DNA of 64,000 bases from Chromobotia macracanthus (taxonomy: Eukaryota; Chordata; Actinopteri; Cypriniformes; Botiidae), in NCBI GenBank assembly GCA_036877525.1, contig JAZGTH010000009.1, positions 2,447,501 through 2,511,500 of the forward strand. The letters are read 5' to 3'. Within the stretch, counting starts at the first letter, position 1. Each line of letters starts with the position of its first letter. Of the stretch, positions 58,677-64,000 are shown in pieces. The position numbers and the translations under genes are program-made. The notes below the pieces were generated by a model that searched no databases, was not told the origin of the DNA, and was given only the letters and a program-made list of their open reading frames with translations.

Positions 58677-59740
58677 ACTTAATGTAGTGTTGCAGTGCTG
58701 ATTGCCAGAGATCGATAGCAGATCTAAGATTCACAATGGCTGTCATCAATAGTATTATTATTATTTAATATTTTTCTTATGTAATTGAAAAGAACTGAAC
58801 TTCCTATGGGAGATACTACATGTGCAAGTCAACATATTAAGTTAAATAAATGGTAAGTTATTGCTGTTAATATATATATATATCTATATATATTTTGCCA
58901 ATTGTTCAAAGGGTTTGGGGTTAAAGGATGAGAAATATTTCCTCTTGGTATATGACTAGAAATATTTTTTGGGGTGAAAATGTCTGATGTCTTTTTTATA
59001 GATATTTTTTAAGATTTTAAAAGTGGCATGAGATTAAAAAGCAAAGTGAGTAGACAATGAACTATTTTCTTTTCCTCGAAACAGTCAAGAATGTCTGATC
59101 CATTTTGAAGAGTATGAAATTTATTCTTAAATGTATTGATTATGATGGTGATGTTAGTAACTGTTATTTATTACTCGGCTCTTTTGGTTGGCAAATAGAT
59201 ATTTTTGTTCCTTTGTTTCGAACAGTTTATGCTTTTTGAAACCGCTACAATTCACTAAGAGTATATTTTTGTTAATGATAGAACCTGACTTTAAATGAAT
59301 GAATCTATATTGTTATTGTACTTTTTGGCATTTTCTTTTTTCTTTAAGGGTTGAAGGGGAAGTTTTGATGGTGTTTGGAAAACCAGTGTTTTCTGATGCT
59401 TTGTCACTTGGGAAACATCTGTCCTATGATGTCAGTTTTCCCAACCTCACACTCTGTTCAATGAATGTTTTCACTGCCCTCCTCAACAGTGGACCCATGA
59501 AAGCCCTAATGACACTACAGGTGTGCTTGGGTGCAGAGAAAACAGCTATGATCAAAATGTGGATGAGGCATAATTGCAAATAATTGCCTTTAAATAATAT
59601 CTGCCATCTCTGTTTCTCATGTCGTCTTTTCTCCCTGTTTGTTCAGGAAGGAACTGTTTTTCCGGCTCTTCCTATTAGTGTTCTGAAATTTTGTTCTCCT
59701 TGTAAAGACAAATTCTGAACTGAAAATAAAAAGGTTTTGT
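58677..59740 (+). other. ep300: ep300 3' UTR
   Basis: AT-rich sequence after the stop, ending near AATAAA at 59725-59730. Includes a TA run at 58869-58890. The open frame at 59299-59583 has no homology. Confidence 0.55.
59725..59730 (+). terminator. ep300: Probable ep300 poly(A) signal
   Basis: AATAAA about 1.05 kb after the stop, followed by TTTTGTAAAGGTGT. Longer 3' ends up to about 60540 are possible. Confidence 0.5.
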
Positions 59741-60670
59741 AAAGGTGTAAATGGAGATGGACAGATGTTTCCTTTTGAAGAGCTGTGGGCAGGTTAGAAT
59801 AGGTTTGACCCAAGAGGTTTTAATACATGCATTTATTGTCAGAAAGCACCACTACGCATTTGTGTGTACAAACATTGGCTGACTTTGTTTTCATCCTGCA
59901 CAAAAATACGGCATGAGTTACATTGTGAAATTTAGAAAGTGGACAGTCTATACTCATTGATTAATTCATTAAAAAGTTAAGGGGGGCACATAACAGTTAA
60001 CCATTATGTTATGTGGCAATATTGGTTGTTTTATATAAACAAGACTTGTTTTTTTTATATATATACATATATATAGATATAGATATATTTAATTTTATTT
60101 TTTGAGACTAAAACTTGAAGCTATAAGAGTTGATATTAAATTACACGTTTTCAAAAATGTATTAATGCAAAATGACACTGCTGTCATAATCATATACATC
60201 CCAGTTTGGGAACGCTGAGAAATATCATGGGATTTTGTGGAAGTGTCTTGCCATATGGAAGTATATAGATTATAATTCACTGTACAAAACATGGCAACTG
60301 AAGAATTTGCTTTGATCTGTAAGTTTTGTTTCTTTTGAATGCGGACTGGAAAACCAACCATACAATTTTAATTTTGACCACTTATCTCTTTCTAACACAT
60401 TTGTGCTTGCCGAGAGGAGCAAAAAAACTGTTGATATAATTTCATTTTACTGTTTGTTTGGCTGGTTGTTTTTTTAAGTTATTATGGTGGTCAGATTTTT
60501 GCCAATTATTTAAATGTACATTAAAATACGTTTGTACCATTCAATAATAATTTGCTTCCAATATGATTTCAGTTTTTGTGTTACAGGTTTGGCATCGGCC
60601 TCATTCACTGCGATGGCTTGAGACGGGTTCATAAAGTGTCAGGCTTTGCTTATTTAATATAAAAACTAAT
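59741..60670. other. Convergent spacer between ep300 and cbx7
   Basis: AT-rich; TA-rich low complexity at 60055-60090. Nothing else recognised. Confidence 0.4.
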
Positions 60671-61784
60671 TCTAATGAACAATGATACAAGTTTTATTCA
60701 TGGCATAATAACAGGATTTCCTTTTTAAAGTGCAAATATTTCAAAAAGCAAAAGCAACCACAGACATTTGGCACAAACAGTCTATCAGATGTTTAGAGGT
60801 GGCATAGAAAACAGTTGAGCCCCCAGAGGCTGGTATTTCTACAGGCTAAATATACATTCATGTCAAAATAGAAAATGATAAAGTTGTCTTCAGTTTGTCT
60901 CTTATTGTATACTAAAATAATACCAAAGATGAACAGTAATCAAGTTAAATCTAACAGACTACAGTGATATATGGTGCAGGCATACTTGAGGAATGCACAA
61001 GAAACTAAAGGTCTTAAAGCAGGTGTGAAGAAATATTTGCACAGATCCTGCAATAGCAAACATGAATTTTTATTAAGTTATAGTGTTTGGAAAATATAGT
61101 GCGGTGTTATGCACCTGTTATGCTAACAGTAGAACACAATTGTGCAATGACAATAAAACAAGGAAAGCATTTTTTTCCCACACTGTAACATTGGTTGTGC
61201 CATCTCAAAGATACCCAGAATAACACAAGGTGCTGGATGCAAAATGTGAGAATGCTGTTTTTCAAGATGCATTTTTGATTAAGTACAAGGAGGCTTCAAA
61301 TGACCGCAGATGAGGTGTGGATTTGAAACTGTTGGTAACAATTGGAATAACCTCTCTGTAAGTGCACATTTAATGTGTATGTTTGGACATGCATAATTGT
61401 GTTAAGTATAGTCACAGAGCAGCATGAGAACTGGCTTTTTAATTCCTCCTAAGAACTGTGTATGACTGTCTGTCAGGATCTTCTTTTCATCATTCTGTCC
61501 TGATTGTCATTAAATGGCAATGTCATTTTATTTTCCTGTGATCTGATTACGATCACAATCCTAAAAGCAGGTTTTTGGAGGGTTTTAACTCAATTAGCAC
61601 AAACAGTACAAATAAATGTAGCCCATTAAATGACATTAAAATACTTTTCAGATTGTTTTCTATTTGCTTTGCAGACGAGCTTTATCTGGAACACTGCTGG
61701 AGGTCATGCGACAATAATAAACAATGCTAAAAGGATGTACCGATGCGGCTTCTCTCACTCCGTGCTGTCAGTCGTTTTGTAACA
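60671..61784 (-). other. cbx7: Putative cbx7 3' UTR
   Basis: Non-coding sequence after the cbx7 stop on the minus strand; a candidate poly(A) signal (plus-strand TTTATT) lies at 60693-60698. Confidence 0.45.
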
Positions 61785-63519
61785 TCAGATCTCCAGCTCC
61801 CAGGTCCTGAAGAAACCTCCTGCTACCAAAGCTTCTCTGAAGGTCACTGTTAGTGAGTTGATGGTGACATCTGTTACTGTTACCTCCTCCAGACTCAGAA
61901 CCGGAGTCCATTGTTCAGCCTCTGATTCAGAGCTCCAGTCTGCTGTCCTGACACACTCTGAGACAGAGTAAATTCTGTTCATATTCAACACTGAAATACA
62001 GCATTTAATCAAGAAGAGGCAATTATTAAATACTGAAGTTTTGAAGGTGACATATGGCTTTAGTCTGTGTCTGTTAGCTCTGAAGCCATCAATATGCATT
62101 AACATAACACGTTAAGCTAACATCAGTTCGATGTGATGTCTGTACCTGCCCTCTGACCAGCTAACATTCATACATACTGTTTAAAGTGCTGCTGCCAGTT
62201 TTAGTTCTGGACGCTTTCTTCTTTCTCTTATGCTGGGTAATTTGATGATATATACACGCCTCTGTGGACCCGAACCTCTCATCCCCATCGCCAAACTGTG
62301 ACCGGGTCAACGAGAGTGGCAGATGTTGTGAAGAATTTTCTGTATCTTTTTGTGCACGGCGCACATCCATAGTGTAAATGTCCCTCTTGGAGAGAACACA
62401 AGAACATAGGCAGGACTTTAAAAGCAGTGTTTGTGGAGGAGAGCATCACGGAAATGAGCAATGAAATATCTCATTACCTGCATGAGCAGTCGTTTAGGTT
62501 TTGACCCTCTTTTACGCCAGGCTGCAGCTCTGTCCCTCTGTTCTCTGTTTGCAATTAGAAATATTAAGAAAATGTTTGAATGAAATCAGTGGCTAAAAGG
62601 GAATGAGTGAACATTCATTATTGAGCACATTTTCCCTAATCTGATGTAACCGCTCACTTCTCCTCATACGCTAATACCAGACGGGGGTCCAGAATGTGCT
62701 CCTCTGGCTCCCATGTGCTGTACCTATGAAGACAAATAAAAAACAGGGTCACGTATGAATTTTAATAGCTGAACAAGCAAATAAATGAGGAAATGACCTT
62801 ATTTACTAGAGAATGATAATAATAATACACTGTCAAAACAATCACATCACAGAATCATATCAAACATTTACAGAAATACAAACAAATCCGTTTTTATTCC
62901 TCCTAATTTGCAAAAAGAAACAGACTTACTTTGGAGGCCACCCCTTCCACTTCAGTAAATACTCTACATGTCCCTAAAACACAAAAAGATGTCATTTTAA
63001 TTTTGATGCTCTTCACATTTTGTCAGCTTTATATTCAGCCAATCAGCTCCGAAGCCACGCCTCCTCCAACACTGCGTAGAGATATGCAAATACAGCAGGG
63101 CGCTCGGACCGAATGCAATGATTGGACGACCCTTTTTACATCCTTCCATAAATATACGTGTACAAAAACAAATATCTTACTATCGGCACTTTCAACCGTA
63201 AAGAGCATAACACAAATGTTTCTTAAGAGCGGTCAGCCACGGGTTTTCCCGGGAGAGAAACGTAAAACGCGCGCGTGACGTCAGTCTGACGTCGGCGCGG
63301 GTGACGTCAGTCTGAGGTAGTGACGTAGTAGATGCGTTCGCCCTAATAACCTTAAACAGGTTTCAACGCGAATCACTTCACACATGACCACGTCATTAAA
63401 CGCTACAGTTATAGCATCGCGCACTTCCGGGTTGCTCCGGTTGCTCTCACCCGTCTTACGCGCTTCTTCATGATGGACTCCACGGCAAACACTTGCTCCC
63501 CGACCGCCGACAGCTCCAT
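61785..63519 (-). CDS. cbx7: Chromobox protein 7 (Polycomb CBX7)
   Basis: Polycomb PRC1 subunit that reads H3K27me3 and represses transcription in the nucleus. Minus-strand exons: 63451-63519, 62930-62973, 62658-62723, 62478-62544, 62178-62385, 61785-61957; phases close, giving 208 residues (human 251). The chromodomain spans about residues 8-62, with aromatic-cage residues Phe11, Trp32 and Trp35 all present (EQVFAVE; LLKWKGWPPKYSTWEPEEHI). Exon 4 carries the basic AT-hook-like RKRGSKPKRLL. The middle is divergent and shorter than in mammals. The C-terminal Pc box (VTVTDVTINSLTVTFREA followed by GFF) for RING1 binding is intact. The exon 5 donor GTATGT at 62177 was chosen because it joins the Pc-box exon in frame; without it the frame runs to a TAG at 62161. 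Position next to ep300 is not the human arrangement, so orthology rests on sequence. Confidence 0.93.
63050..63200. repeat. Fragment related to MITE family B (cbx7 intron 1)
   Basis: CGGACCGAATGCAATGATTGG at about 63107 matches the interior of the ep300 intron 5 element exactly over about 20 bases. Flanking sequence (CAGCCAATCAGCTCCGAAGC) is not shared in an obvious way. Confidence 0.45.
63276..63328. promoter_or_regulatory. cbx7: CRE/ATF cluster just inside cbx7 intron 1
   Basis: Perfect TGACGTCA at 63276-63283 and 63302-63309, TGACGTCG at 63287-63294 and TGACGTAG at 63321-63328, all within 53 bp. They sit in CpG-rich sequence 123-175 bp from exon 1. A direct repeat GTGACGTCAGTCTGA underlies the pair. 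Confidence 0.6.
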
Positions 63520-64000
63520 CGGCTGAAGTCGTCCGCCTCTAACGACGCTGCGGCCGGTACGGTGTCGTCTTCCGCTCGGCTTGTTTACGGTTACCGGAGA
63601 GTTCAGTGACTTTTTAAATCTGCGACACATCCGCGGCGCGCAGCGCGCCCCCGCGCGTCGCGCACCGGATTTGCGGCGCTGTTGGGCGGGTGATCGATCA
63701 GAGGTTTTCGTTTATCGATCCAACACTGCCAATAAAAGTGTTCACAGCACTAGCTGTATTGCCATGCAGCTCCATCGTTTTTGTTTTGCACGCAATTATT
63801 ATGGCTTTTACTTTGCCTTTTGGCAAAATATATAACATTAATAAATAATAATGTTGTGATAATGAGAGATATTGAGCAACTGTGTCTGTACACAAATGTC
63901 ATACAGCAGCTCAAAACGGTGTACATACAAAGACAATTTTAATGACGTCAGCACATCTTACATCATACATAAAGTGCCATCAAACGCCTTTTATCTGAAC
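63520..64000. other. cbx7 upstream flank
   Basis: The first 170 bp is very CpG-rich (63600-63680) and is probably the cbx7 core promoter and 5' UTR on the minus strand. Then AT-rich sequence with another perfect TGACGTCA at 63943-63950. No further gene is visible. Confidence 0.45.

Overview
This window is vertebrate nuclear DNA, most likely from a teleost fish and plausibly a cyprinid or other otophysan. The genes are intron-rich with GT-AG junctions and have compact introns. Several copies of a tRNA-derived SINE with a fish L2-type 3' tail are present, along with short inverted-repeat DNA elements typical of fish. The proteins are clear vertebrate orthologues with fish-like divergence. There is no prokaryotic, viral or CRISPR content.

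Layout, left to right: zc3h7b (+, 5' end outside the window, unusually short C-terminus, 1-5963); tef (+, PAR bZIP factor, 11039-13591); phf5a (-, SF3b subunit, 16169-17349); aco2 (+, mitochondrial aconitase, 17835-24244); csdc2 (+, cold-shock-domain RNA-binding protein, 26003-27363); kctd17-like BTB adaptor (-, 32644-36846); tRNA-Arg(CCT) (-) and tRNA-Gln(CTG) (+), the second running straight into a 41-bp tandem satellite (37217-38440); ep300 (+, complete in 31 exons, 2613 residues, 40385-58676); and cbx7 (-, Polycomb chromodomain protein, 61785-63519). I rebuilt exon structures by matching reading phase across splice sites, and every internal junction is in phase.

phf5a/aco2 are head to head about 0.5 kb apart. 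tef/phf5a, csdc2/kctd17 and ep300/cbx7 are convergent, with recognisable poly(A) signals facing each other. The order zc3h7b-tef-phf5a-aco2-csdc2 matches human 22q13, but TOB2 (between TEF and PHF5A) and POLR3H (between ACO2 and CSDC2) are missing, and ep300, cbx7 and kctd17 have been brought alongside. This fits gene loss and rearrangement after the teleost genome duplication. The genes are not a pathway. Several are regulators of transcription or chromatin (tef, ep300, cbx7) or of RNA (zc3h7b, phf5a, csdc2); aco2 is metabolic and kctd17 is a ubiquitin-ligase adaptor.

Non-coding points of note: a 26-bp minisatellite of about 32 copies just inside tef intron 1; at least two inverted-repeat transposon (MITE-like) families; five tRNA-derived SINEs, three clustered in ep300; a Tc1-like remnant in ep300 intron 21; and at least eight perfect TGACGTCA (CRE) palindromes, including near the aco2, csdc2 and cbx7 starts. 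I saw no convincing previously undescribed multi-gene system. The strongest oddities are the truncated zc3h7b, the tRNA-linked satellite, the tef minisatellite and an orphan coding-like first exon opposite kctd17.
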